From contig NZ_RKLP01000002.1 of assembly GCF_004011865.1 (NCBI RefSeq), positions 1 through 64,000 on the forward strand: a stretch of DNA of 64,000 nucleotides, in the 5' to 3' direction. A model generated the notes under the pieces. It ran no database searches and was not told the DNA's origin. It saw only the letters and a list, made by a program, of their open reading frames with translations. Position 1 is the first letter of the stretch, and each line of letters starts with the position of its first letter. The translations under genes were made by a program, and so were the position numbers. This document shows positions 1-8,879 of the stretch, one piece after another. The stretch is from Prescottella agglutinans (GTDB taxonomy: Bacteria > Actinomycetota > Actinomycetes > Mycobacteriales > Mycobacteriaceae).

Positions 1-428
1 GCACCGGCGACGTCTCCAACGCCACCACCCACATGCGCAAGATCCGTCAGGAGATCCGCCGCCTGACCTCGCTGCCCGAGGACGAGCTGTACGTCGCCGC
101 GAAGGAACTGCAGGCCCCCTACGACCTCGTCGTCGAGGTCGCCAAGGCCGGCAAGCTCCCGGTCACCCTGTTCACCGCCGGCGGCATCGCCACCCCCGCG
201 GACGCGGCGATGATGATGCAGCTCGGCGCCGAGGGCGTGTTCGTCGGCTCGGGCATCTTCAAGTCCGGCAACCCCGCCGAGCGCGCCGCCGCGATCGTCA
301 AGGCCACCACCTTCCACGACGACCCCGACGTCCTCGCGAAGGTCTCCCGCGGCCTGGGCGAGGCCATGGTCGGCATCAACGTCGACGACATCCCCCAGCC
401 CCACCGCCTCGCCGAGCGCGGCTGGTGA
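1..428 (+). CDS. pdxS: Pyridoxal 5'-phosphate synthase PdxS subunit, 3' part
   Basis: The window opens inside this gene; the frame is already open at base 3 (codons for [13 protein letters not shown]). PdxS (Pdx1) condenses ribulose or ribose 5-phosphate, glyceraldehyde 3-phosphate and ammonia from PdxT into pyridoxal phosphate. The visible C-terminal half carries the (beta/alpha)8-barrel phosphate-binding segments [19 protein letters not shown] and [14 protein letters not shown] and the usual C-terminal tail. The catalytic lysines lie upstream of the window. The stop at 426-428 is 7 bp from the converging stop of the next gene, so no pdxT or thioesterase gene follows on this side. Confidence 0.95.
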   Translation, partial: TGDVSNATTHMRKIRQEIRRLTSLPEDELYVAAKELQAPYDLVVEVAKAGKLPVTLFTAGGIATPADAAMMMQLGAEGVFVGSGIFKSGNPAERAAAIVKATTFHDDPDVLAKVSRGLGEAMVGINVDDIPQPHRLAERGW

Positions 429-435
429 CCTGAGC

Positions 436-1608
436 CTACGACTCGCCGCGCGCGGTCAGGGCCGCGATGTCGCCACCGAGGGTGCTGCGGAACGTGCCGA
501 TGAGCTCCTCCACCCCACCCAGTTGATCGCCCACCTGGTGGGTGTTCTCCGCCGACAGCTCCCGGTTCCCCGACCGTGCGATCAGCTCGTCGATCCGGCT
601 GTCCAGGCTGGTCGCCCACCGCATCGATTCCATCGCCCGGAGCTGGATCTCGGCCTGCGCCAACAGGTCCCCGATCCGGGCGAGCGCGGCGACCCGTTCC
701 ACCAACTGGTCCCACACCGGCGCGAGCGCGTCGCGGCGGGACTCGACGTGCTCGCGGGCCTCGGGTGTGGACTCGAGCGCGTCGTCGAGTTCACCGACGA
801 TCCCGTGCAGCGCGACGGTGTCGACGGCGATCTGGGTCAGCTCCTCCGCGAGGTCGAGTTGCGCCCGCTGCACCGCGAAATGCTCCGAGTGCCACGCCGC
901 CGAGCTCTCGATCCGGTCGTACAGCGTCCCGGCCAGGAACAGCAGCGTGTCGTACCGGTCGGCGAACCGGTCGTCGTCGGGTTCCACCGCACGCCCCAGC
1001 GCGTCGGCGGCACGCCGGCCGACGTCCTCCGCCCTCGTGTGCTCGGACACGCGCGCCACCCGCGACGCCGTGCCCTCGAGCATCGCGTTGCGTAGTTCGT
1101 GCAGGTGCCGCCGTTCCACCGGGAGCGGCGCCGGGGTTCGGGTCAACGCGACGAACAGCGCGTCGCGCTGCTCCGGATCGAGGTGTATCCCGTCGCGGCG
1201 GTCCCGACGGATGGCGCGCACGCCGCCCGCGTAGTGCACGTTCGACATCGTCATGGCCGAGCGCAGGCCGTCGAGCCGCTTGCCGAGTTCGGCCGCCCGG
1301 TACCGGTACGCCAACTGCACCGGTCCCGGGCGCATCGACGCGGCCCTACCGACGATCCGGGCGTGCTCGTCGGCCAGCAGGCGCAGATGTCCGAAGCCGC
1401 CGACCGACGGCAGGGTCCGCGCCACCCGGCGACGGGAAGCCAGGATCCCGCGGGTGGCCGCGTCGACGCGCCCCGCCGCGATCAACACGGACGCGGTGTC
1501 CGACAGCGGCGGATGTCGACCGTCGAGACGCGCGCGCTCGCACCAGCAGCGGACCTGTTCGTTGATGCGCGCGCGACGCTCGGCCGCGGACTGGTCGGGT
1601 GCGGGCAT
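436..1608 (-). CDS. Conserved hypothetical helical protein
   Basis: A 390-residue soluble protein with no signal peptide or membrane segment. It is rich in Arg, Ala, Leu and Glu and is probably almost entirely alpha-helical, with long stretches able to form coiled coil or helical bundles (roughly residues 160-360). No catalytic motif is recognisable. It converges on pdxS and stands alone; the next gene on this strand ends at 1667 with about 58 bp between. The function is unknown. Third-position GC and the clean start and stop make it a believable gene. Confidence 0.75.
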   Translation of the reverse strand: MPAPDQSAAERRARINEQVRCWCERARLDGRHPPLSDTASVLIAAGRVDAATRGILASRRRVARTLPSVGGFGHLRLLADEHARIVGRAASMRPGPVQLAYRYRAAELGKRLDGLRSAMTMSNVHYAGGVRAIRRDRRDGIHLDPEQRDALFVALTRTPAPLPVERRHLHELRNAMLEGTASRVARVSEHTRAEDVGRRAADALGRAVEPDDDRFADRYDTLLFLAGTLYDRIESSAAWHSEHFAVQRAQLDLAEELTQIAVDTVALHGIVGELDDALESTPEAREHVESRRDALAPVWDQLVERVAALARIGDLLAQAEIQLRAMESMRWATSLDSRIDELIARSGNRELSAENTHQVGDQLGGVEELIGTFRSTLGGDIAALTARGES

Positions 1609-1666
1609 GATGCCTCCTCCAGGAGCCGTCTGCCCACCACTGTTCCAGAAATTTCCGTGCGCGTCG

Positions 1667-2533
1667 TCAGTCGATGACGGCGTCCGAGAACACCGGCGGG
1701 TTGCCGAGGAACTGACGGTGCGACGGCGGCTGCTTCCCCTCGAGGTCCTTGACGCCGAGTTCCTCCGCGACCTCGGCGCCGACGAGCACCTGACCGCTGC
1801 GCTTCATCAGCTCGGGGTCCTTCGCGAGGGCGTCGATGACACGTCCGGGGAACTCCGCCGACTCCGCCGTCGCCGCCAGGCCGTCGTACGCGCCCGGGTT
1901 CGCGTCGAACCCGGCCTTGGTGCGCTCGGTCATGAGCAGACCCATCCAGAGCGAGACGACCGCGACGTTGAACGGACGGAAGTCGACGGCCATGTCGTGG
2001 GCCATCTTGTCGACCGCGGCCTTGCCTGCGCCGTACGCGGGTCCGTGCATGTAGCAGGTGCCACCGAAGGACGACGTGTTGACGACGAGGCCCTCGCCGT
2101 TGGCGGCGAGCAGCGGCGCGGCGTAGTAGCTCGAGACGTAGCTCGACCGCATGCCGACGTCCAGCACGTCGAGCAGCGACAGCGACTTCTCCCAGAACGG
2201 GCCCTTCTTGGTCAGCTCGTCCGGAACGGCCAGCGCGTTGTTGACGAGGATGTCCAGGCGGCCGTGCTCCTCGCGCAGACGCTCGAAGAACGCCGCGACC
2301 TGCGCGTCGTCGCTGTGGTCGAGCACCACCGGCACACCCTCGCCGCCGCGGCGGGTGATCTCCTCAGCCGTCGCGAACACGGTGCCCGGCAGCGGGGCGT
2401 CACCCTCGGTCTGCGTCCGCCCGGTGACGTACACCTTGGCGCCGGTCTCACCCAGGGCGAGCGCGATGCCCTTGCCCGCTCCGCGGCTCGCTCCGGTGAC
2501 CACCACGATCCGATCCGAACTCAGTCCCACCAT
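1667..2533 (-). CDS. SDR-family oxidoreductase
   Basis: Short-chain dehydrogenase/reductase, 288 residues. It has an N-terminal TGASRGAGKGIA dinucleotide-binding loop, an NNA motif (LVNNALAV), a catalytic Ser in NTSSFGG and YGAGK as the Tyr-x3-Lys pair. The N-terminal Arg after the Gly-rich loop region suggests NADP(H), but the substrate cannot be read. The start chosen is the ATG of MVGLSSDRIVVV because the fold begins there; in-frame sequence upstream lies in the divergent promoter. It is transcribed away from the CoA-transferase gene, and the intergenic region holds a 17-bp palindrome (2624-2640) that also occurs at the other SDR gene. Confidence 0.9.
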   Translation of the reverse strand: MVGLSSDRIVVVTGASRGAGKGIALALGETGAKVYVTGRTQTEGDAPLPGTVFATAEEITRRGGEGVPVVLDHSDDAQVAAFFERLREEHGRLDILVNNALAVPDELTKKGPFWEKSLSLLDVLDVGMRSSYVSSYYAAPLLAANGEGLVVNTSSFGGTCYMHGPAYGAGKAAVDKMAHDMAVDFRPFNVAVVSLWMGLLMTERTKAGFDANPGAYDGLAATAESAEFPGRVIDALAKDPELMKRSGQVLVGAEVAEELGVKDLEGKQPPSHRQFLGNPPVFSDAVID

Positions 2534-2623
2534 GCACTCCATCCATCGTCGGGGTAGCCACACCGCGAGTGTGGCCCACGTCTCAATCAGCACACCGTAG
2601 GCGCGGGCCTCGGTGCATGTCAC

Positions 2624-2640
2624 TTCCCGATGGTCGGGAA
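2624..2640. promoter_or_regulatory. Palindromic operator candidate in the SDR/CoA-transferase divergent promoter
   Basis: TTCCCG-ATGGT-CGGGAA is a 17-bp inverted repeat with perfect 6-bp arms. It sits 35 bp upstream of the CoA-transferase ATG and about 90 bp upstream of the SDR ATG. An almost identical element, TTCCCG-TTGAT-CGGGAC, lies in the second SDR divergent promoter (17865-17881). A dimeric repressor site is the simplest reading; the protein is not identified. Confidence 0.55.
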
Positions 2641-2674
2641 ACCACGTCGGCCCGGAAGCTGCTTGAATCGGGGC

Positions 2675-3910
2675 ATGACGCAGGACATCCCGACGCGCCC
2701 GCTCGACGGTGTGCGCGTCCTCGAACTCGGCAACTACATCGCCGCCCCCACCGCGGGCCGACTGCTCGCCGACTTCGGCGCCGAAGTCATCAAGGTGGAG
2801 CGACCCCTCACCGGCGACGAACTGCGGAACTGGCGCCTGTACTCGGGCAGCACCTCGATGCTGTACCGCACGATCAACCGGAACAAGAAGTCGATCGTGC
2901 TCGACCTGCGGTCCGACGAGGGCCGCCGCCTGGTCCTCGACCTCGCGGCGAAGTGCGACATCCTGCTCGAGAACTTCCGTCCCGGCACCCTCGAGAAGTG
3001 GGGCATCGGGCCCGAGCAGTTGAACGCGGTGAACCCCGACCTCGTGATCACCCGGATCTCCGCGTTCGGGCAGACCGGCCCGCTCGCGGAGCGGCCCGGT
3101 TTCGCGGCCGTCGCCGAGGCCCTCGGCGGCTTCCGGGAACTCGTCGGCGACCCGGACCGGCCGCCGGTGCGGGTGGGCGTGTCGATCGGCGACTCGATCG
3201 CCGGTCTGTACGCCGCATTCGGGTCGGTGATGGCGCTGTACCAGCGCAAGTCGCACGGCGGGCAGTCTCTGGCGCTGCCGCAGCGGATCATCGACGTCGC
3301 CCTCAACGAGTCGATCATGTCGATGATGGAGTCACTCGTCCCCGACTACCTCGCCTACGGCGTCAAGCGCGAGCGGGTCGGTGGCCGCATGGAGGGCATC
3401 GCTCCGTCGAACGCGTACCCGTGCAACGACGGCACGAGCATCATCATCTCGGGCAACGGGGACGCGATCTTCCAGCGCTACATGGAAACCATCGAACGCC
3501 CCGACCTCGCGGCGGACGAGGAACTGCAGACCAACGCCGGCAGGTGGGCGCGCCGCGACGAACTCGACGCCGCGATCGGGGCCTGGACGTCGCGGCACAC
3601 CCGCGACGACGCGCTGCGCATCCTCGACGCCGCGAACGTCCCGTCCGGACCGATCTACACCGCCGCCGACATCGTCGAGGACGAGCAGTACAACGCCCGC
3701 AACATGATTCAGACGTTCGACGTGGACACCGGCGCCGACACCCCGCAACCGGTCGGCTTCCCGGGGATCGTGCCGGTGATCGGGGACAAGTCGCTGCCGA
3801 TCGACCACGTCGGGCCGGACCTGGGCGAGCACACGCGCGAGGTGCTCGCGTCGGTGCTCGGCAGATCCGACGCCGACATCGACCGAATCATCGCCGAGAC
3901 GGAGTCGTGA
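2675..3910 (+). CDS. CaiB/BaiF (family III) CoA-transferase
   Basis: A 411-residue family III CoA-transferase. It transfers CoA between carboxylic acids by a ping-pong mechanism using an Asp nucleophile. The family start LDGVRVLELGNYIAAPTAGR and the GAEVIKVERP segment are clear, as is the GLYAAFGSVMALYQRKSHG region. The ATG of MTQDIPTRPL was chosen because the fold starts just after it. The stop TGA shares one base with the ATG of the lyase-like gene (3910), so the two are translationally coupled. Together they suggest activation and C-C cleavage of a branched or 3-hydroxy-3-methyl acyl-CoA; the actual acid is unknown. Confidence 0.92.
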   Translation: MTQDIPTRPLDGVRVLELGNYIAAPTAGRLLADFGAEVIKVERPLTGDELRNWRLYSGSTSMLYRTINRNKKSIVLDLRSDEGRRLVLDLAAKCDILLENFRPGTLEKWGIGPEQLNAVNPDLVITRISAFGQTGPLAERPGFAAVAEALGGFRELVGDPDRPPVRVGVSIGDSIAGLYAAFGSVMALYQRKSHGGQSLALPQRIIDVALNESIMSMMESLVPDYLAYGVKRERVGGRMEGIAPSNAYPCNDGTSIIISGNGDAIFQRYMETIERPDLAADEELQTNAGRWARRDELDAAIGAWTSRHTRDDALRILDAANVPSGPIYTAADIVEDEQYNARNMIQTFDVDTGADTPQPVGFPGIVPVIGDKSLPIDHVGPDLGEHTREVLASVLGRSDADIDRIIAETES

Positions 3911-4848
3911 TGACCTACTCCTTTGCACCGCAGTCGATTCTGCGTGACGTCACGTTGCGCGACGGGCTCCAGCTCACCGGCAAGCCGCTGTCGACCGCTC
4001 GTAAGCTCGAGATCGCCCGCGGCCTGCTGGCCCTCGGAGTCCCCGAACTCGAGGTCGGCTCGATGGCCCGACCGGATCTGGTCCCGCCCATGGCGAACAC
4101 GCTCGAGGTGATCGGCGAACTGACGCCCGAGGAATTGGACCGCTGCTGGGTGTGGGTGGCCACCCCGCGCCACGTCGAGAAGGCCGCCGCGGCCGGCGCC
4201 CGGAACTTCCAGTACTGCTTCTCGGCGTCGGATTCGCACAACCGCGCCAACATCGGGCGCTCCACCGACGACAGCCTCGCCGCGATGCCCGCCGCGATCG
4301 AACTGACCCGCGCCGTCGGCGGACGGATCCAACTGTGCATCGCCACGTCGTTCACGTGCCCCTTCGAGGGCGAGGTCCCGGCCGACCGGGTGCTGTCGAT
4401 CGCGAACGACCCACGGGCCGACGGCGCCGACGACATCGTCGTCGCCGACACACTCGGCCAGGCGGTCCCGGCGCAGGTGGCCGCGCTGGTCGGCCGGGTG
4501 AAGGCCGAATCTCCCCAGCGCCGCATCGTCTTCCACGGTCACGACACGTGGGGGCTCGGCGTCGCGAACACGCTCGCCGCGATCGGTGCCGGGGCGAGCG
4601 TCGTCGACGGCGCCCTCGGCGGGCTGGGCGGGTGCCCGTTCGCGCCCGGGGCGAGCGGGAACACCTCCACCGAGGACATCGCGTTCGCGACCCGACCGGG
4701 CTGGCTCACACCCGGGACCTTGACCGCGCTCGTCGACATCGCCACTCCGATGCTCGCAGAGTTGGGCGAACCCAACCGGTCCCGCACCGCCGAGGGAACC
4801 CGTTCCGAGGCAAACGCTTTCGAGTGGGTGCGTCCACGGAGTCAGTGA
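3910..4848 (+). CDS. HMG-CoA-lyase-like enzyme (DRE-TIM metallolyase)
   Basis: A 312-residue aldolase-type TIM-barrel lyase. DVTLRDGLQ carries the metal- and substrate-binding Arg-Asp, FHGHDTWGLG the metal-binding His pair, and GGLGGCPFAPGASGN the catalytic Cys loop typical of 3-hydroxy-3-methylglutaryl-CoA lyase. Relatives cleave HMG-CoA or similar 3-hydroxyacyl-CoAs to acetyl-CoA or pyruvate plus a ketone body. The start overlaps the CoA-transferase stop by one base; a GTG one codon earlier (3907) is also possible. Its last 7 bases overlap the converging regulator gene. Which 3-hydroxyacyl-CoA is cleaved is not determinable here. Confidence 0.9.
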   Translation: MTYSFAPQSILRDVTLRDGLQLTGKPLSTARKLEIARGLLALGVPELEVGSMARPDLVPPMANTLEVIGELTPEELDRCWVWVATPRHVEKAAAAGARNFQYCFSASDSHNRANIGRSTDDSLAAMPAAIELTRAVGGRIQLCIATSFTCPFEGEVPADRVLSIANDPRADGADDIVVADTLGQAVPAQVAALVGRVKAESPQRRIVFHGHDTWGLGVANTLAAIGAGASVVDGALGGLGGCPFAPGASGNTSTEDIAFATRPGWLTPGTLTALVDIATPMLAELGEPNRSRTAEGTRSEANAFEWVRPRSQ

Positions 4849-7718
4849 CGTTCGACGACAGGACCCTCGACCAACTCGCCGACCAACCGGTTGATCTGCT
4901 CGCGGTTGAGGTGGGCACCCTGGTTGGCGTACTGCTCGTACTCGTCGTCGTCGAGGGCGTCGTGGACGACGGCGGCCTCGATGGGACCGTCCACCGCGTC
5001 GATCCACGCCGGCAGGAACCCGGCCTGCGCGCCGAGGCTGTCCACCGCGCCCATGAGCACCGCGCCGTCCGTCGGGCGGCCCGCCGTGGCCAGCACCGCG
5101 GCGGTCGAATGGATCATCACCAGCCAGGAGATGACGTCGGGTTCCTCGTCGAGGTCCGCGCGAAGTACACGCATCGTCGCGAGCGCTCCCTCCACGTCGC
5201 CCGCGTCGGCCGCGGCCTTCATCAGCGCCCACGTCGACGACGTCACCGCCCAGCGGTGCCCGTACCGCTCGCCGGCGCGGATCGCGTCCCGCAGTTCGAC
5301 CCGGGCCTCCTCCGCCTGACCGATCGACCGCAGCAGCATGCCCAGCACCATCCGCGCCTCGGCCTCGATCCATCCCGCGTCGTGCTCGACGGCCAGGTCG
5401 ACCGCGTGACGCGCCAGTGCGACCGCCTCGTCGGACCGCCCCTGCATCGCCACGAAGTGCGCGCGCCACGCCTCGTCGCGGGCCACCTCGCCGACGTCCC
5501 CGATCGACGACCACAACTGCCCGCCCCGACGGACCGCGTCCTCGGCGGTCGCGGCGTCACCTGTCAGGTAGGTCAACGACGCCAGCCCGTCCAGGGCGCG
5601 CGCCATCACGCGAGGCTCGGGCGGCCGCCAGTCGCCCGCCACCAGGTCCAGCGCGGTCCGCAGGAACTGCAGACCCTCACCGATGTTCCCGGTCCGGTAC
5701 CAGAACCAGGAGAGACGGCCCGCCAGGTCGAGCGCGTAGTGGGCGTCGTCGACCGCGAACGCCGACTCGAGGGCGGCCCGGTGCTCCGCCTGGTCCGCCG
5801 CGAGCAGCCTGATCGCCTGCCGCCCGCGGGAGCTGTGCAGTGCCGCCGAGACGGATTCCACCCGCGCCAGCACGAAACCGCGGTGGGCCGCGCGGATCGC
5901 GATCGACTCGGCGTCGTCGGCTTGGTCGCGCGCGAACCGGCGGATCGTCGCCAGCATCCGATAGCGGGTAGGTGACGACCCCGGCACCACCCGCAGCAGG
6001 CCCCGCCGCACCAGCGACGTCAGCACCACGGAAACCTCCGCCGTAGAACCCAACACGCACATCGCGGTCGCGCCCTCCACGTCGAACGAACCCGCGAACA
6101 CCGAGATCCGGCGCAACAGGCGGGCCTCCCCACCCGACATGAGCCGGTTGGCCCAGTCGACGGTGTCCCACATCCGCCCGCGCGGCCCGATCGCCGGCGC
6201 CGGGTCTCCGTGCATCAGCGCGAAGCGGTCTGCGAGGCCGTCGGCGATCGCCTGCTCGGTCACGTAGCGCAGCTGCGCCGCCGCCAGCTCCAGACCGAGC
6301 GGCAGTCCCTCGACCTCCTGGCAGATCGCCTGTACCGCACGCCGATTCTTCGCATTGAGCGTCCACGTGGCGCTCACCCCGACGGCGCGTTCGGCGAAGA
6401 GTTCGACGGCAGCGTCGTCCACCGACAGCGGCGCGACCTCGTGGACGCCTTCGCCCTCGACACCGAGCGGCACGCGTCCCGTGACGATCATCCGGACGTC
6501 CGGGCAACTGGCGAGCACCGCCCGGGCGACGTCCGCGGTGTAGTCGGCGACGTGTTCGCAGTTGTCCAGCACGAGGACACACGACCGGGCCGCCATCGTC
6601 TCCGCCAGATGCGTCGGGGACCCGACTCCCGGCAACGCCAGCAGCGTCGCGATGGTCGACGGAATCAACGCGCCGTCACTGACTTTCGTGAGATCGACGA
6701 TCCACGGACCGTCGGGTGCCTCGACTCGCCGGCACACCTCCACCGCCAGCCGCGTCTTGCCCACGCCGCCGGGACCGACGAGGGTGACGAGCCGACGTTC
6801 GTCGACCAACTGCACGATCGACGACACGTCACGCTCACGGTCCACCAGCCGGGTCCGCGGCTGGATCAGATTCGAGTTCGGCATCTCGAGCGGCGGTGAC
6901 AGCTGCGCCGATTCGAGATAGACGCTGTCGTGGGTCATCAGGGCCGTCTCGATGCGTCGGAGACCGGCGCCGATCTCGCACCCGAGGCGGTCGTCGAAGA
7001 TGGCGCGGCAGCGTCGGAGCGCCGCCAGGGCGTGCGCCTGCTGACCGGACCGGCTGAGCCCCAGCGTCAGCAACTCCCAGGCGCGTTCGTCGAGGGGATG
7101 GTCCGCCACGAGGGCCTCGGCCTCCACCGCGGCCGCCGCCGGGGAGTCGGCCGCGAGTTCGGCGCCGGCCAACGCGATCCGCGCCTCGAAACGGCGCTCG
7201 GTCAGTCGCGCCACCTCGGACTCGATGAAGACGGTGTCGGCGAACGCCGACACCGGGAGCCCCTCGTACGCGAGGCCGCGCCACTGGCGCAGACCCTCGC
7301 GGTAGGCGTCGGCCGCCGTGTCCGGGGCGCGCTCGAGCATCGCGTCGCCCCGGCGGACCTCGTCGAGGAACCGCGCCGAGTCCACCGCGTCACGCGGCAC
7401 GACCAACTGGTATCGGGTGCCGTCCCGCACCAGCACACTGTCCCCGTCGTCCAGCCGACTGCGGAGCCCCTCGAGCGCCTGCTCGAGCGGATCGGGTCCG
7501 CCCCCGGCCTGACCGTTCCCGGCCGCGGCAGCGCCCGTATACCGGACCTGGGCGCGCAACCGCTCGATGTCGACCGAATGCGGGAAGGCCACCAGCAGCG
7601 CGGCGAGCAACGCCCTCTGCTGCTGGTCCAGGACGATCTGCCGTCCGCCACGAGTGGCCGCGACCGGACCCAGGACCGTGAACTCGATTCCGTCTGCCCC
7701 CACCCCAACTCCCTTCAC
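4842..7718 (-). CDS. SARP/AfsR-type STAND transcriptional regulator
   Basis: A 958-residue regulator. Residues about 10-110 form an OmpR-like winged helix (EFTVLGPV through YQLVVP) with a Gly/Ala-rich insert near residue 65. Residues about 115-265 form the bacterial transcriptional activation domain. An NB-ARC-type ATPase follows (Walker A GPGGVGKT near residue 311, LVLDNCEH as Walker B, GLPLGLELAAA as GLPL motif), then TPR-like helical repeats to the end. Such proteins are ATP-gated activators or repressors, often of secondary or catabolic pathways. The target is not visible; the neighbouring acyl-CoA genes are candidates. Its stop overlaps the converging lyase gene by 7 bp. Confidence 0.88.
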   Translation of the reverse strand: MKGVGVGADGIEFTVLGPVAATRGGRQIVLDQQQRALLAALLVAFPHSVDIERLRAQVRYTGAAAAGNGQAGGGPDPLEQALEGLRSRLDDGDSVLVRDGTRYQLVVPRDAVDSARFLDEVRRGDAMLERAPDTAADAYREGLRQWRGLAYEGLPVSAFADTVFIESEVARLTERRFEARIALAGAELAADSPAAAAVEAEALVADHPLDERAWELLTLGLSRSGQQAHALAALRRCRAIFDDRLGCEIGAGLRRIETALMTHDSVYLESAQLSPPLEMPNSNLIQPRTRLVDRERDVSSIVQLVDERRLVTLVGPGGVGKTRLAVEVCRRVEAPDGPWIVDLTKVSDGALIPSTIATLLALPGVGSPTHLAETMAARSCVLVLDNCEHVADYTADVARAVLASCPDVRMIVTGRVPLGVEGEGVHEVAPLSVDDAAVELFAERAVGVSATWTLNAKNRRAVQAICQEVEGLPLGLELAAAQLRYVTEQAIADGLADRFALMHGDPAPAIGPRGRMWDTVDWANRLMSGGEARLLRRISVFAGSFDVEGATAMCVLGSTAEVSVVLTSLVRRGLLRVVPGSSPTRYRMLATIRRFARDQADDAESIAIRAAHRGFVLARVESVSAALHSSRGRQAIRLLAADQAEHRAALESAFAVDDAHYALDLAGRLSWFWYRTGNIGEGLQFLRTALDLVAGDWRPPEPRVMARALDGLASLTYLTGDAATAEDAVRRGGQLWSSIGDVGEVARDEAWRAHFVAMQGRSDEAVALARHAVDLAVEHDAGWIEAEARMVLGMLLRSIGQAEEARVELRDAIRAGERYGHRWAVTSSTWALMKAAADAGDVEGALATMRVLRADLDEEPDVISWLVMIHSTAAVLATAGRPTDGAVLMGAVDSLGAQAGFLPAWIDAVDGPIEAAVVHDALDDDEYEQYANQGAHLNREQINRLVGELVEGPVVERH

Positions 7719-7737
7719 GCCGCGCCGCGGGCCCGAG

Positions 7738-8871
7738 CTAATCCGCGACGTCGACCATGTCGTGCCCGGCGACGTCGGCGGCGAGGGCCCGCAGATGGTC
7801 GTCGGCCGAGCCGAGCGTGTGTTCGATCGCGGTCAGCCGGGACACGTAGTGGCCCACCGCGTATTCGGCGGTCATGCCGATGCCGCCGTGCATCTGGATC
7901 GCCTCCTGGCCGATGTGCCGCGCCGACCTGCCGATCCGCAGCTTCGCGCGGGACGCGACGACGGGATCGACCACGCCGTCCGCGAGGGACATCGTCACGT
8001 ACAGGCTCATGCTCCGCGCCAACTCCAGCGACACGTACATGTCCGCGGCGCGCTGTGTGAGCGTCTGGAAGCTGGCCAACGGCACGCCGAACTGCTTACG
8101 GGTGCGGAGGTATTCGGTGGTCAACCGCAGCACCTCCTCCATCGCGCCGACGGCCTCGGCGCACAGTGCTGCCTGAGCCCGGACCTGCGCCGCCCGGATC
8201 GCGGCGACGGCATCCCCGCCGTCACCCAGCGGTTCGGCGGCGACGTCGCCGAACTCGATCTGCGCGGCACGCAGACCGTCGTGTGTGGCGTACCGTCGGC
8301 GGACCACGCCGGGGGCGTCCGCATCCACCAGGAACACGCCGACCCCACCGTCCGGCAGCGCCGCCGAGACGACGAGCGTGTCGGCACAGTCACCGCGTAG
8401 AACCGGATTCTTGGTTCCGATGATCGTCCACGAATCCCCTTGCCGGACAGCGCGGGTGGTCACGTCGACCGCGGGCCAGCGGGTCCCAGGCTCGGCGTGC
8501 GCGAAGGCCAGCAGCAGGCCGCCGCCGGTGACGGCCGGCAGGATCTTCCGTCGCTGCGCCTCGCTGCCCACGTCCGCGATCACGCTGCCGGGCACCACGA
8601 CCGCGTCGAGCACGGGTTCGGGGGCGAGTCGCCGCCCCAACTCCGTCATCACCAACCCGACCTCGACAGGCCCGGCCCCGGATCCGCCGTCCTCGTCGTC
8701 GAACCCGAGTCCGAGCAGCCCGGTCTCGGCCAGCCGACCCCACACGTCCGCGCTCCACCCCCGCGGTGACGCCTTCACCTCGGCGAGCGCCTCCGCGTCG
8801 TAGCTGCGGTCCAACAGGCCTCTCGTGGTGTCCCGCAACAACTTCTGTTCGTCATCGAGTTCGAAGTCCAT
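7738..8871 (-). CDS. Acyl-CoA dehydrogenase, probable non-catalytic partner subunit
   Basis: A 377-residue FAD-dependent acyl-CoA dehydrogenase-fold protein (start MDFELDDEQKLLRDTTRGLL; C-terminal QMHGGIGMTAEYAVGHY flavin-binding segment). In the helix where two-subunit ACADs usually carry the catalytic Glu, this chain reads AAQVRAQAAL, without a Glu-Arg pair. The neighbouring upstream gene has one. That pattern, and the adjacency, fit the heterotetrameric alpha2beta2 ACADs known from mycobacterial cholesterol and fatty-acid catabolism (FadE pairs). Assigning this chain as the non-catalytic subunit is inference. The gap to the upstream gene is only 8 bp. Confidence 0.85.
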   Translation of the reverse strand: MDFELDDEQKLLRDTTRGLLDRSYDAEALAEVKASPRGWSADVWGRLAETGLLGLGFDDEDGGSGAGPVEVGLVMTELGRRLAPEPVLDAVVVPGSVIADVGSEAQRRKILPAVTGGGLLLAFAHAEPGTRWPAVDVTTRAVRQGDSWTIIGTKNPVLRGDCADTLVVSAALPDGGVGVFLVDADAPGVVRRRYATHDGLRAAQIEFGDVAAEPLGDGGDAVAAIRAAQVRAQAALCAEAVGAMEEVLRLTTEYLRTRKQFGVPLASFQTLTQRAADMYVSLELARSMSLYVTMSLADGVVDPVVASRAKLRIGRSARHIGQEAIQMHGGIGMTAEYAVGHYVSRLTAIEHTLGSADDHLRALAADVAGHDMVDVAD

Positions 8872-8879
8872 TCCCCGCC

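Noticed and set aside
2534-3256. N-terminal extension of the minus-strand SDR frame up to 529 residues.
   Set aside because: The extra 240 residues run opposite the CoA-transferase gene and lack any fold; the SDR starts at MVGLSSD.
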